This document shows positions 19,865 through 28,376 of a DNA stretch of 64,000 nucleotides, one piece after another. The position numbers and the translations under genes are program-made. The stretch spans positions 3,297 through 67,296 of the forward strand of contig NZ_BRVM01000003.1 of NCBI RefSeq assembly GCF_026011715.1, in the 5' to 3' direction. The notes beneath the pieces were generated by a model. That model worked only from the letters and a program-made list of their open reading frames with translations, had not been told where the DNA came from and did no database searches. Every line of letters begins with the position of its first letter. Position 1 is the stretch's first letter. The DNA is from Cytobacillus sp. NCCP-133. Lineage in GTDB: Bacteria > Bacillota > Bacilli > Bacillales > Cytobacillaceae.

Positions 19865-20749
19865 TTAACGCTCAATGATCTTGAATTCACTCAGCCTTTC
19901 ATCCATAAACCGAACCAACTCATCCCTTAAGCCTTCATCTTTCAAGGCCATCTCAATCGTCGTTTTAATAAACCCAAACTTCTCCCCGACATCATAACGT
20001 ACCCCTTCAAAATCATAGGCAAATACACGCTGGATTTGGTTCAGCTTCTGAATCGCATCTGTCAGCTGAATCTCACCGCCTGCTCCAAGCTCGTGCTGTT
20101 CTAGGAACAGGAAGATCTCTGGAGTTAAAATATACCGGCCCATAATCGCAAGATTGGAAGGAGCAGTCCCCTGCTTTGGTTTTTCAACAAAATGATTCAC
20201 CTGATACCGTCGTCCACTTTGATCCGAAGGATCAATAATCCCATATCGATGAGTCTCTTCAGCTGACACTGTCTGCACCCCAATCACAGACGAAAGCGTA
20301 CTCTCATACTCATCCATCAACTGACGCAGACAAGGTGTATCACTCTGGACAATATCATCCCCAAGCAGCACGGCAAACGGCTCATCCCCGATAAACTTAC
20401 GCGCACACCATACGGCATGCCCAAGCCCTTTAGGCTCTTTCTGCCGAATATAATGAATATCCACCTTCGAAGGCTCCTTCACCTTCTCAAGCAAATCAAA
20501 TTTCTGCTTTTTCATTAAATTCTCTTCCAGCTCAAAGGAATGATCAAAATGATCCTCAATTGCCCGCTTCCCTTTACCAGTAACAATAATAATATCCTCA
20601 ATCCCCGATGCCACAGCCTCTTCCACTATGTACTGAATGGTCGGCTTATCTACAATCGGCAGCATTTCTTTCGGCATCGCCTTAGTCGCCGGCAAAAACC
20701 TCGTGCCTAACCCCGCAGCTGGAATAATCGCCTTTCTTACTTTCTTCAT
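19865..20749 (-). CDS. galU: UTP-glucose-1-phosphate uridylyltransferase
   Basis: It makes UDP-glucose from UTP and glucose-1-phosphate, feeding exopolysaccharide, teichoic acid glucosylation and glycolipids. The 294-residue protein has the nucleotidyltransferase signature [22 protein letters not shown] at its start, then [13 protein letters not shown] and LGDDIV (metal-binding Asp). The frame extends 42 codons upstream, but ATG 20749 has GAGGAGG 8 bases before it and matches family starts. Called gtaB in B. subtilis. It lies between the dehydratase gene and the prepilin. Confidence 0.96.
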   Translation of the reverse strand: MKKVRKAIIPAAGLGTRFLPATKAMPKEMLPIVDKPTIQYIVEEAVASGIEDIIIVTGKGKRAIEDHFDHSFELEENLMKKQKFDLLEKVKEPSKVDIHYIRQKEPKGLGHAVWCARKFIGDEPFAVLLGDDIVQSDTPCLRQLMDEYESTLSSVIGVQTVSAEETHRYGIIDPSDQSGRRYQVNHFVEKPKQGTAPSNLAIMGRYILTPEIFLFLEQHELGAGGEIQLTDAIQKLNQIQRVFAYDFEGVRYDVGEKFGFIKTTIEMALKDEGLRDELVRFMDERLSEFKIIER

Positions 20750-20944
20750 ATTAAAATCCTCCTCAACTATCAAAAAGTCTTTTTTCAACCTGAAAGGGTT
20801 AATGACCCTACACAACCCGAAAGATAGATCTGGCAGGAATGTTCTTCTTCTAACAGGAGCCCAATTAGCGACCATCCAAAATCCCTCAGTTCAAGACCCT
20901 GAAGGGGGCATGGTAAAATTTCCCGTCTGAAGAATAACAGCTAT

Positions 20945-22765
20945 TTACTCCATCCCAACAGCCACTTTATTCCCTCGTCTATTCGCCAAATTCAACACAA
21001 ACTCCCTAATCTCTTCACTGCTCATATCCCCAAACCGCTCAATCAAATAATGAACCTCATCTTCCTGATCCAAAACAGCCTTCCCAATAAAAATCTTCGG
21101 AAACACCGCTTCCTTATGAACTTCTTTTTCATTCAAAAGTTCCTCATACATCTTCTCCCCAGGACGGATCCCCGAGAACTTAATCCCGATTTCCTCTTCA
21201 GAATAACCCGAAAGTTTGATTAGGTTCTTAGCCAAATCCACAATCTTAACCGGCTCACCCATATCAAGCACAAATATCTCTCCGCCGCGGGCGAGTGCCC
21301 CAGCTTGCATCACAAGCCTAGATGCTTCCGGTATCGTCATAAAATACCTCGTCATATCCGGATGTGTAACCGTAACCGGCCCGCCTGCCTGAATCTGCTT
21401 TTTAAAGAGCGGAATCACACTGCCACGGCTTCCAAGCACATTCCCAAACCGCACTGCCACAAACTTGGTCGCACTGTGCTTGTCCAGCTCCTGAATCACC
21501 ATCTCCGCAATCCGCTTCGTTGATCCCATTACATTCGTTGGATTTACAGCTTTATCAGAAGAAACAAGGACGAAATTCTCCGCCCCGAAGATATCCGCCG
21601 CCTCCGCAACGTTTTTGGTCCCCAAAACATTATTTTTCACAGCTTCCTTCGGATTGTATTCCATCAAAGGCACATGCTTATGTGCCGCCGCATGGTACAC
21701 AACTTCCGGCTTATACGCTTCCATCACTTCAAATATCCGGTACCTATCCTGTATATCAGCAATGACCGGCACAATCTCCATTTCATCTTTATGCTTATTC
21801 TTTAGCTCCATATCAATGAGATAAATCGAGTTCTCCCCATGCCCTAGCAGAACGAGCTTCTTCGGATTGAACTTGCACACCTGCCGGCAGATTTCAGACC
21901 CAATTGATCCGCCTGCGCCTGTAACTAAAACCGTTTTCCCGGTCAATTTCACCGAAATACTTTCCATATCCAGCTTAACAGGTTCCCGGCCCAAGAGGTC
22001 TTCCACCTCGACATCCCGGAATTGGTTAACGGATACATTACCGAGCATAACATCCTCAATCATCGGCATGATGACTGTCTTGGCCTTTGTACCGGCACAT
22101 TCCGCATAAATGCGCTTCATTTCTTCTTTATGAAGAGACGGAATCGCAATCACAATTTTATCAATATTTAAGGTTTCCACCGTCTTTTTAATCTGTTTAA
22201 AGTCACCCACAACAGGTAAGCCAAGTATATGTAGCCTATACTTTTTCGGATCATCATCAATAAATGCGACCGGCAAAATTTCTGTGTCTCTATTTTTAAT
22301 CAGCTGCCTCGCAAGCATGGTTCCAGCAGCACCAGCGCCAATAATCAGCGCCCGCTTTAGCTCTACCCGGGGCTTAATATAGCGGTCCCGGTATACACGC
22401 CAGGAAAAACGCGAACCACCGATTAGAAGAACATGCATCATCCACGCAAGCATTAGCGCCCTGAAATACGTATCCTCAACCAATAGCTGCTGCACAATCC
22501 CTGTAGTCATGATGGACAGGCTGACTGCCTTTACAATGGCAACCAACTCACCCACGCTTGCATATTCCCATGCTTTGTTATATAAACGATAAAGAGAAGC
22601 AAACAAATGATGGCTAATAAGAAGTGTAATCGAACTAATTAAGATAAATTCCGATTTGAAAATCTCAAGTGTCGGATGAAGTGTGAGCACACTTACATAA
22701 ATCGCTGATAATACAATCAACGAATCCAATAAAACCAAAAATGTCAGCCTTTTTTGATAGGTCAA
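20945..22765 (-). CDS. epsC: Membrane NDP-sugar 4,6-dehydratase (EpsC/CapD family)
   Basis: This 606-residue inner-membrane enzyme has about four N-terminal transmembrane segments (10-110), a first Rossmann region with GAGAAGTMLARQL, and a catalytic SDR domain with TGAGGSIGSEICRQ near 285. VSSDKAVNPTNVMGSTKR holds the Ser-x-Lys active-site signature in which Met replaces the usual Tyr, as known for this long dehydratase family. It converts UDP-GlcNAc to the 4-keto-6-deoxy sugar used by the aminotransferase and acetyltransferase. TTG 22765 follows AAGGGGG. An EAR/epsC-type RNA lies directly upstream. Confidence 0.93.
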   Translation of the reverse strand: MTYQKRLTFLVLLDSLIVLSAIYVSVLTLHPTLEIFKSEFILISSITLLISHHLFASLYRLYNKAWEYASVGELVAIVKAVSLSIMTTGIVQQLLVEDTYFRALMLAWMMHVLLIGGSRFSWRVYRDRYIKPRVELKRALIIGAGAAGTMLARQLIKNRDTEILPVAFIDDDPKKYRLHILGLPVVGDFKQIKKTVETLNIDKIVIAIPSLHKEEMKRIYAECAGTKAKTVIMPMIEDVMLGNVSVNQFRDVEVEDLLGREPVKLDMESISVKLTGKTVLVTGAGGSIGSEICRQVCKFNPKKLVLLGHGENSIYLIDMELKNKHKDEMEIVPVIADIQDRYRIFEVMEAYKPEVVYHAAAHKHVPLMEYNPKEAVKNNVLGTKNVAEAADIFGAENFVLVSSDKAVNPTNVMGSTKRIAEMVIQELDKHSATKFVAVRFGNVLGSRGSVIPLFKKQIQAGGPVTVTHPDMTRYFMTIPEASRLVMQAGALARGGEIFVLDMGEPVKIVDLAKNLIKLSGYSEEEIGIKFSGIRPGEKMYEELLNEKEVHKEAVFPKIFIGKAVLDQEDEVHYLIERFGDMSSEEIREFVLNLANRRGNKVAVGME

Positions 22766-23159
22766 CCAAAAAGCCCCCTTTTAATTCTTCTATCCGTATC
22801 CATCACGATTGGATGGTTGATGAGTACTAACCAATAAATACCTAACGGAAAAACACGCAAAAAAGGCATGTACTTCCGTTATATATTTAAAAAGTGGGCA
22901 TCGAACCCGCCCTCACACCATGCCCCTGACAACAAACGTGTCTAAGGCGGATTGCTCCCCCCACAGCATGGCCGAGTGCCTCCGTTGATAACGGCCAGGA
23001 GGCATCGCCATAGATCAATTATAGAATAGAACCTGCTTGAAAAATCAGAAGGGGCATTCTGCTGGATTCTAAAATGTCCCCCTCACGCAACGCAGGCCTT
23101 TTTACCTATACGAAAAATAAATAGAATGTAAAGAAAAATCCGCTTTGAAGGGAGTGATT
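22766..23159 (-). promoter_or_regulatory. Structured leader between the PHP phosphatase and epsC
   Basis: This 394-bp non-coding stretch contains, in transcription order on the - strand: a hairpin of GGGG-rich and CCCC-rich arms followed by ATTTTTC (about 23045-23085), a candidate terminator; the EAR-like element; and a large hairpin with arms AACGGAA and TTCCGTT (22846-22880). The layout fits a terminator followed by an antitermination RNA before epsC. Confidence 0.5.
22893..23011 (-). ncRNA. EAR / epsC RNA motif (processive antitermination element)
   Basis: Immediately upstream of the EpsC-like gene the - strand folds into several stems: TGCCTCC with GGAGGCA (capped by pairing around GGCCGTTATCAAC), GACA with TGTC, GGGCAT with ATGCCC (22896-22901 and 22920-22925 on the + strand), and complementary GGCGG and CCGCC segments that could form a pseudoknot. 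In Bacillus the eps-associated RNA lies between epsB and epsC and lets polymerase read through terminators in the long operon. Position and architecture support the call; I could not run a covariance search. Confidence 0.75.
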
Positions 23160-23924
23160 TTAAAACAACCCCAAAAACTTCTTTCTCTTTACTCTCTCGG
23201 GGATTTCCTTCATGACGTTTCTCCCGTTTACAAGCAGCTCTGCATTCTCTGTAAACAGATAGACCATATCATCTCCAAACTTAGAATCTACTAAGTCAAT
23301 GGCTTCTGCCATCATGAAGGAACGACTTTTTAGATTGTGAGCATCAGATGCTATGAAATGAGTTAAATTCGCTTCGATTAATTGATGTGAAAAGCTTTTG
23401 ATTTTTTTTCCGAAATAGCCACATAAACTACCGGCAGTCACCTGGGTAAGGGCGCCTTTTTTTACAAGCTGATAAAGCCTGTCAGGGCGTTCAATCAGTT
23501 CAGAATTCCGTTCAGGGTGAACAATGATCGGCACTAGTTCCTTCATCTGTATATCAAACAAAAGCTGTTCCGTATATCGGGGCACATGCCCGGAAGGAAG
23601 TTCGATGAAGACATACTGTGACTCAGCCAGCGGCAGCAATTCATCTTTTTGATAGTCTTCGAGATATTCTCCGTATATTCTAGTTTCCTGTCCAGCCAAT
23701 AGCTTAAGGGGTATTCCTTCTCCCTGAATCGCAGCATTTGCTTCCCTTACCATTTGGATAATATCTGTTTTTGTATTTTCATATTTTCCGTTTTTATGGT
23801 GTGGAGTTGCGATAATTGTGTGAATCCCTTCCTCGACGGCTTTCTTCGCCATCCCGATCGTTTCACTCATATGCTTAGCCCCATCGTCAATACCCGGCAA
23901 AATATGACAGTGTATATCAATCAT
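23160..23924 (-). CDS. Tyrosine-protein phosphatase, PHP family (YwqE/CpsB-like)
   Basis: This 254-residue metal-dependent phosphatase opens MIDIHCHILPGIDDGAK, with metal ligands His5 and His7, then ATPHH, AGQETRIYG, VHPERN and ASDAHN, the remaining PHP ligands. It removes phosphate from the tyrosine kinase of the polysaccharide export system and from other BY-kinase targets. The kinase and its membrane activator lie at 25514-26945. An unrelated + strand gene and a small gene separate them. The ATG start follows a GGGGGAA-type site. Confidence 0.93.
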   Translation of the reverse strand: MIDIHCHILPGIDDGAKHMSETIGMAKKAVEEGIHTIIATPHHKNGKYENTKTDIIQMVREANAAIQGEGIPLKLLAGQETRIYGEYLEDYQKDELLPLAESQYVFIELPSGHVPRYTEQLLFDIQMKELVPIIVHPERNSELIERPDRLYQLVKKGALTQVTAGSLCGYFGKKIKSFSHQLIEANLTHFIASDAHNLKSRSFMMAEAIDLVDSKFGDDMVYLFTENAELLVNGRNVMKEIPERVKRKKFLGLF

Positions 23925-24098
23925 TTCGGTATTCCCCCATTTTTCTAGCCATTCCTTTTAATCATACATTATCCAAATAAGGCTTTGAAGGATGCCTTTG
24001 TCGCATTCTGTTTCATTTTCTGCAAATCATGAAATATTATAGCATATTTATAGATAAAAAGAAGGGTTATTGAATAATATGGAAATTCCTTGGTGAAG

Positions 24099-24266
24099 AT
24101 GTCGATTAATCCGTTTATACTGTTTGAATTAAGAAATGAAGAATCTCTATCTATCCCACTTAATAAACCTTCTCTATTTTACCAGCAAATTGTAAAGAAT
24201 TTGAAGCACCATTGTCACATTGGCATAAATTACATTATGCATGGCGAAGTGAAACCCCTTCCATAA
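24099..24266 (+). CDS. Candidate small ORF, 55 residues, unknown
   Basis: An open frame from ATG 24099 to TAA 24264-24266 starts MSINPFILFELRNEESL. A GGTGA sequence lies only 2 bases before the ATG, too close for a good ribosome site. No family is recognised. It lies in the 412-bp gap between the divergent phosphatase and SGNH-like genes; the rest of that gap is A/T-rich and shows no other gene. A chance open frame is quite possible. Confidence 0.2.
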   Translation: MSINPFILFELRNEESLSIPLNKPSLFYQQIVKNLKHHCHIGINYIMHGEVKPLP

Positions 24267-24336
24267 TCAGGTTTTGATTTCAATGAGTAACAGCGGTACA
24301 ATCATTAGGATATAAGCATCAAAAGGAGGCATCACT

Positions 24337-25095
24337 TTGAGAGTCGTACTTACATTTTTATTAGCGATATGCTGTATCGCCGTTATTATAGCAGGAAGTC
24401 AGCACTGGAATAATAGAAGCTTCGATCTTCGCCAAAACCAGATAAAGGAATATGGACAAGGTGGTACAGATCCACTATTGAACTATGCCAGCAATTGGCC
24501 AAAAGAAAGCTATCAGCAATTTGAAAACCTCTTACAAAAAAAGAAACCATTTAAAATTCAAATTGCCGGGTCCGCAGCTATGGGAAAAGGAGAAGATTCC
24601 TGGCCTGAAATGGTAGAAGAAGAACTTATCAAGACCTACGGAAAAGCTGTTGAGGTGAAAATAAACAGGTATGATCTAAATTCCCTCGAATTTATTCAGC
24701 AAAACAAGCAGAAAGAACTCATTGATTCTTTTGCTAACTTAATACTCTTTGAACCGTTTTTTCTAAAAAATAATGGAGAGATAGCCATTGAGGATACCCT
24801 GCTGAGCCTGGATACAATTATTAATGAAGTAAAGCAGGCTAATCCGAAAACCGTCTTTGTGCTCCAGCCCGCTCACCCATTATTTAACGCAAACTATTAT
24901 CCCCTGCAAGTAGAGGAACTAAAACAGTATGCCGAAGACAACAAGATTCCGTTTCTAAATCATTGGAAAGCCTGGCCCGATCAACAGGATGAAAGCCTTA
25001 TCGCCTATTTATCAGAAGACAATAATGAGCCCAGCAAAAAGGGACATCAGATCTGGGCAGAGTTCATCACTAATTATTTCATTAATAAGGAGTAG
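24337..25095 (+). CDS. Membrane-anchored SGNH/GDSL-hydrolase-like protein
   Basis: This 252-residue protein has an N-terminal membrane segment or uncleaved signal (residues 3-20). An alpha/beta domain follows that resembles SGNH hydrolases found beside polysaccharide loci. The expected first block reads IQIAGSAAMGKGEDSW, with Ser in A-G-S-A, and the final block has KKGHQIWAE, where the usual D-x-x-H reads S-K-K-G-H. The Asp of the triad is therefore not obvious. If active it may remove acyl groups from a polysaccharide. TTG 24337 follows AAAGGAGG. It is the only + strand gene in this part of the locus. Confidence 0.7.
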   Translation: MRVVLTFLLAICCIAVIIAGSQHWNNRSFDLRQNQIKEYGQGGTDPLLNYASNWPKESYQQFENLLQKKKPFKIQIAGSAAMGKGEDSWPEMVEEELIKTYGKAVEVKINRYDLNSLEFIQQNKQKELIDSFANLILFEPFFLKNNGEIAIEDTLLSLDTIINEVKQANPKTVFVLQPAHPLFNANYYPLQVEELKQYAEDNKIPFLNHWKAWPDQQDESLIAYLSEDNNEPSKKGHQIWAEFITNYFINKE

Positions 25096-25213
25096 AACAT
25101 CATAGGATCCTGGACAAAAGCGTCAGGCATTTCAGTCCGCATGTTCATGCCGGAAAAAAGAATTTGAAAGGGTCTTCCCTTTTACACCATTTTAACTTCA
25201 GCACGGATGAATT

Positions 25214-25248
25214 ACGCCAAGTAACTTAATACCTGCTTGGCGTTTTTT
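25214..25248 (+). terminator. Intrinsic terminator of the SGNH-like gene
   Basis: ACGCCAAG (25214-25221) and CTTGGCGT (25236-25243) form a perfect 8-bp stem, followed by T residues to 25248. It also separates the convergent small gene on the - strand. Confidence 0.88.
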
Positions 25249-25405
25249 ACAAGGGAGCAGCCTCCGTTTGATTGTCTATCATGTTCTTTAATTGTTTCGT
25301 TAGCTCTTCCATTAATTCTGAAAGGGTTATATCCTTTTCCAGCTGGCCTTTGTAAAACGCCCTTTCAAGGATTAAAGCGAATTCGGCAGTATTCATACCT
25401 TCCAT
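25247..25405 (-). CDS. Small protein downstream of the BY-kinase, unknown
   Basis: The frame is open from 25459, but ATG 25405 has AGGTGA six bases before it, giving a 52-residue protein starting MEGMNTAEFALILERAFYKG. It is helical and charged, ends QTEAAPL, and has no recognised domain. It lies 109 bases after the kinase gene in the same direction, so it may be co-transcribed. No function is known to me. Confidence 0.5.
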   Translation of the reverse strand: MEGMNTAEFALILERAFYKGQLEKDITLSELMEELTKQLKNMIDNQTEAAPL

Positions 25406-25513
25406 AAGATCACCTATAACGAATGTCATTATGATTGAAAATAAGTAAAATATTGTCATTATCTGCCTAGTAAAGAAGCCTTAATCCTTTGTTGATTAAG
25501 TCTTCCGAAGCAA

Positions 25514-26224
25514 TCAGTTCGCTCCGTAGTAATAGTAATACGGACTATCTTTAACTTTTTTCTGATTCAGTACAACCCCCAGCAGTTTTCCTTTCGCCGC
25601 CTGCAAATGCTCTTTCGTTTTGACGGCTGCTTCCGTCTCTGTTTTTCCGCTGCTGACGACAAGAATGGTTCCGTCACACTTATTGGCAAGGATCTGCGCA
25701 TCTGTTACAGCCAATACGGGAGGTGTATCAAATAGGATCATATCGAATTCTTTATAGGCGGTTTCCATGAACTCTTCCATGGCCTTTGAACCTAGCAATT
25801 CTGCAGGATTAGGAGGAATGGGGCCGCTTGTCAGCACAAAAAGATTTTCCTGATCCGTTTTGTTTACCGCTTCTGAAATGGCAGACTGCTTTGTTAATAC
25901 GTTCGTCAGTCCCATATGATTCTGCAGCTGGAACGTATAGTGCACTGTCGGCTTTCTCATATCTGCATCAATCAGGAGAACCCGCTTATCCTGCTGGGCA
26001 AATACAACGGCCAGGTTGGCAATGGTCGTTGATTTTCCTTCTCCAGGGCCTGAAGATGTGACCATTAAGGAACGAATGCTGGAATCGACAGATGAGAATT
26101 GGATATTGGTTCTGATTGTTCGATACTGCTCTGAGATCGGTGAACGGCTATTCGTTAACGTAATTAAGTTCCGTTTATTCGTCACTTGTTTCGACTTTTT
26201 AGTTTTGAGAACCAATGGTTTCAC
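25514..26224 (-). CDS. Bacterial tyrosine kinase (CpsD/CapB, YwqD-like)
   Basis: This 236-residue cytoplasmic BY-kinase controls polysaccharide chain length and export through autophosphorylation. It has the Walker A GPGEGKST (59-66), the Walker A' VLLIDADMRKP near 85-95, a Walker B DMILFDTPP, and a C-terminal tyrosine cluster of five Tyr before the end (SPYYYYYGAN), the normal phosphorylation site. GTG 26224 lies within the end of the upstream modulator gene, so the two overlap by 26 bases. The PHP phosphatase at 23160 reverses it. Confidence 0.95.
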   Translation of the reverse strand: MKPLVLKTKKSKQVTNKRNLITLTNSRSPISEQYRTIRTNIQFSSVDSSIRSLMVTSSGPGEGKSTTIANLAVVFAQQDKRVLLIDADMRKPTVHYTFQLQNHMGLTNVLTKQSAISEAVNKTDQENLFVLTSGPIPPNPAELLGSKAMEEFMETAYKEFDMILFDTPPVLAVTDAQILANKCDGTILVVSSGKTETEAAVKTKEHLQAAKGKLLGVVLNQKKVKDSPYYYYYGAN

Positions 26225-26945
26225 CTCTCACTTCTGCTCTTTCATTTCGCTTGCGTGCACTTCTTCCATCAGCTTCTATTACAGTAATAGCCCCTAATAC
26301 CGGCAATTCTAATAATTTCTCAATATCCTGCTCATTCTTAAGGGTATTATCCAAATACTCCAGCAGGAACGCCAAACCTACTCCCGCCATCAAACCCACC
26401 ACCAAAGCAATCGCTATATTCAGCAGTGGCTGAGGCTTTATTGGTGCTGGTGTTTCCTTAACTGCCGCTTTTGCCAGGATGCTAACATTGTCAACATTCA
26501 TAATCGTAACGATTTCCCGCTGAAAAACATTTGCTGTTGTATTGGCAATATCAGCAGCCATATACGGATCGGCATCTTCGACTTTAATCGACAATACCTG
26601 GGAATCCTTCTCACTGCCTACAGTAATCTTTGCGTTTAACTCTTCAATACTCATATCCGTCCCCAGGTCTTTTTTTACGAGCTCCAGGATAGCCGGGCTT
26701 TTGATGATTACATTATAAGTATTCATCAATTGTAGATTGGTCTGAATTTCGGCAGGATTATATACAGGCTGTTCATTCTTGGCCTGATTGATTAATAACT
26801 GTGTAGATGAAGAATAGATAGGGGTCATTACGAAGTAGCTTAAGATCCCACTGACTAACACAGCTGCAAACGTTATGGACAAAATAATCCATAATCTTTT
26901 TCGCAAAGCTTGAAAAAGTTCTTTAAGACTGATTGTTTCTTCCAT
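26199..26945 (-). CDS. Polysaccharide co-polymerase / kinase modulator (Wzz, YwqC-like)
   Basis: This 248-residue membrane protein has transmembrane helices near residues 17-40 and 172-195 with an extracytoplasmic domain between (Wzz fold), including YSSSTQLLINQAK and the Pro-rich segment APIKPQPLLN before the second helix. The cytoplasmic C-terminus activates the adjacent tyrosine kinase. The two are separate proteins here, as usual in Firmicutes. GGAGGAAAAG precedes the ATG. A - strand TATAAT-like sequence (27021-27026 on the + strand) about 80 bp upstream may be part of the operon promoter. Confidence 0.93.
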   Translation of the reverse strand: MEETISLKELFQALRKRLWIILSITFAAVLVSGILSYFVMTPIYSSSTQLLINQAKNEQPVYNPAEIQTNLQLMNTYNVIIKSPAILELVKKDLGTDMSIEELNAKITVGSEKDSQVLSIKVEDADPYMAADIANTTANVFQREIVTIMNVDNVSILAKAAVKETPAPIKPQPLLNIAIALVVGLMAGVGLAFLLEYLDNTLKNEQDIEKLLELPVLGAITVIEADGRSARKRNERAEVRGETIGSQN

Positions 26946-27109
26946 CTTTTCCTCCTATGATATATATCTATAAATTCACTTATATTTTTCTTGATAAAAC
27001 GACAAAATACCCTAATGTTTATTATACCGAGTTTATCTTCCTTTCTCTACCTTTTCTGCGCATTTTTAATAATGTTATATTTTGCAAATTCGCATTGAAG
27101 CTGCATCAT

Positions 27110-27134
27110 AAAAAAAGAGCTGGCAAGATGCCAA
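27110..27134 (-). terminator. Intrinsic terminator upstream of the kinase operon
   Basis: On the - strand TGGCA-TCT-TGCCA is followed by GCTC and seven T residues. It lies about 165 bp before the Wzz-like gene and just after a larger hairpin, so it would stop transcription coming from the gene at 27325. Confidence 0.7.
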
Positions 27135-27156
27135 CCCATATATCCTGTTTGCAAAA

Positions 27157-27242
27157 ATGAAAGGGATCGGGAAATTGTAATTCATGCGGAATCTACAATC
27201 ACTTTTATCGGAGTGTTCTTTTAAGATTCCCATCCCTTTCAT
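27157..27242 (-). terminator. Large nested hairpin with a T run
   Basis: Arms ATGAAAGGGATCGGGAA (27157-27173) and TTCCCATCCCTTTCAT (27227-27242) pair almost perfectly, with one bulged C. Inside, ATTGTA pairs with TACAAT. On the - strand the structure ends in CATTTTTG, so it can act as a terminator for the gene at 27325. The size and nesting exceed a plain terminator. It lies in the 380-bp gap before the kinase operon, where no gene is seen. Confidence 0.6.
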
Positions 27243-27324
27243 CACCTTTTCCTATCTTACTATATCTTTTTATTTTTGGAAATATTTTTAATTAATTTAG
27301 GTCTTTTTTACTCTAATTTTTTCC

Positions 27325-28092
27325 CTATAAAGCTTCTTTAGCTTTCGAAATGAGTGCAGACTCTCTTGCTTCTTTAGCAGTCTCATACTCTTTTTGAAAT
27401 TCTTCTGCATGAGAAGGACTAAAACCATTTTGCTTCAAATCATTCTGCAGGGCACTATAAATCGTTTGGAAAGCAGCATCTGTCTTGCTTTCAAGCTCAC
27501 TTCCGGCACCGCTGTATTTTTGATAAAAGTATGCGACAGAAATTTTCTCTCCGCTCTGCTTCTTTTCCACATACTCCGAAGCTGCACGGGAAACAAGTGC
27601 ATTGATTTTTGCATCTGCCTGGCTTTGGAGATTTTCAAATGAAGGACGATACTTATCTTTTATAGATCCTATCGTTACTTCATTCGATTCAGGAGTAGTA
27701 GTAACACTTCCCGATTGTCCAGCAGCTGAAGATTCGCTGCTAGCTTTACTTCCACTGCTTTCACCAGTACCTGTGCTTATCTCACTGCCCTCATCAGCAG
27801 AATAGGAAGCTACGCGAACATCTTTACTTCCAGTGGAATCCTGTGAATCCGTTGCTTTACTTTCATCACCTTCTGCTGCATCACTGCCCTGCCCGCCACT
27901 ATCATTGGAGCTCTGATCGTCCGCTCCGCTATCACCTGGGAGGATGATTTCATACTCACTCTCCGTAACCTCTTCCAACTCCTCATCTGCCACATCATAG
28001 GTTTTCACTTTTAAAAAGTAATATGCCGTTCCTGCTCCTGCCAAACCTATGAGTAAAATGGCAGATATAACAATCTTCCAAACCTTTTTCAT
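27325..28092 (-). CDS. Membrane-anchored protein with a Ser/Gly/Glu-rich linker, unknown
   Basis: This 255-residue protein starts MKKVWKIVISAILLIGLAG, a membrane anchor or signal at residues 5-27. An acidic low-complexity region follows at about 45-145, rich in S, G, D and E (for example GSKASSESSAAGQSG), then a helical C-terminal domain from about 145. The linker is typical of extracytoplasmic spacers. No catalytic motif or family is recognised. It lies between the kinase operon and the S-layer gene, each bounded by terminators, so it is probably transcribed alone. A role at the cell surface is inferred only from position. Confidence 0.75.
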   Translation of the reverse strand: MKKVWKIVISAILLIGLAGAGTAYYFLKVKTYDVADEELEEVTESEYEIILPGDSGADDQSSNDSGGQGSDAAEGDESKATDSQDSTGSKDVRVASYSADEGSEISTGTGESSGSKASSESSAAGQSGSVTTTPESNEVTIGSIKDKYRPSFENLQSQADAKINALVSRAASEYVEKKQSGEKISVAYFYQKYSGAGSELESKTDAAFQTIYSALQNDLKQNGFSPSHAEEFQKEYETAKEARESALISKAKEAL

Positions 28093-28324
28093 TTTTCTAA
28101 GGTTCCCCTTTCATTCCATTAACAGTACAATTTTACCATATTTTTTATAAAAGTATATTAAAGTTTAATAGTGTACTAAAAATTACCAAAAATAGGACCA
28201 TTTAATACAGCTTTTATGTAATTGGGCTCTCCTGTTACTGACTTTCATACAAACTAATTGCTGGTATTTATACTCAATAACTTCCAAAACAAGATCTTAT
28301 AATGGAATACGAACAAATATAACG

Positions 28325-28355
28325 CAAAAAGGCTGGGTTATTAAACCCAGCCTTC
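28325..28355 (-). terminator. Intrinsic terminator of the S-layer gene
   Basis: AAGGCTGGGTT (28329-28339) and AACCCAGCCTT (28344-28354) form an 11-bp perfect stem. On the - strand a TTTTTG run follows. It begins 22 bases after the S-layer stop. Confidence 0.92.
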
Positions 28356-28376
28356 TTAATTAACACTAGATGAATA

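Noticed and set aside
20750..20944. N-terminal extension of GalU or a riboswitch before it
   Set aside because: The extension has no ribosome site and does not look like the family's start. The 195-bp leader shows no riboswitch pattern I can name.
22893..23011. T-box or cyclic di-AMP riboswitch
   Set aside because: No specifier loop or T-box sequence is visible, and the position directly ahead of epsC fits the EAR/epsC RNA better.
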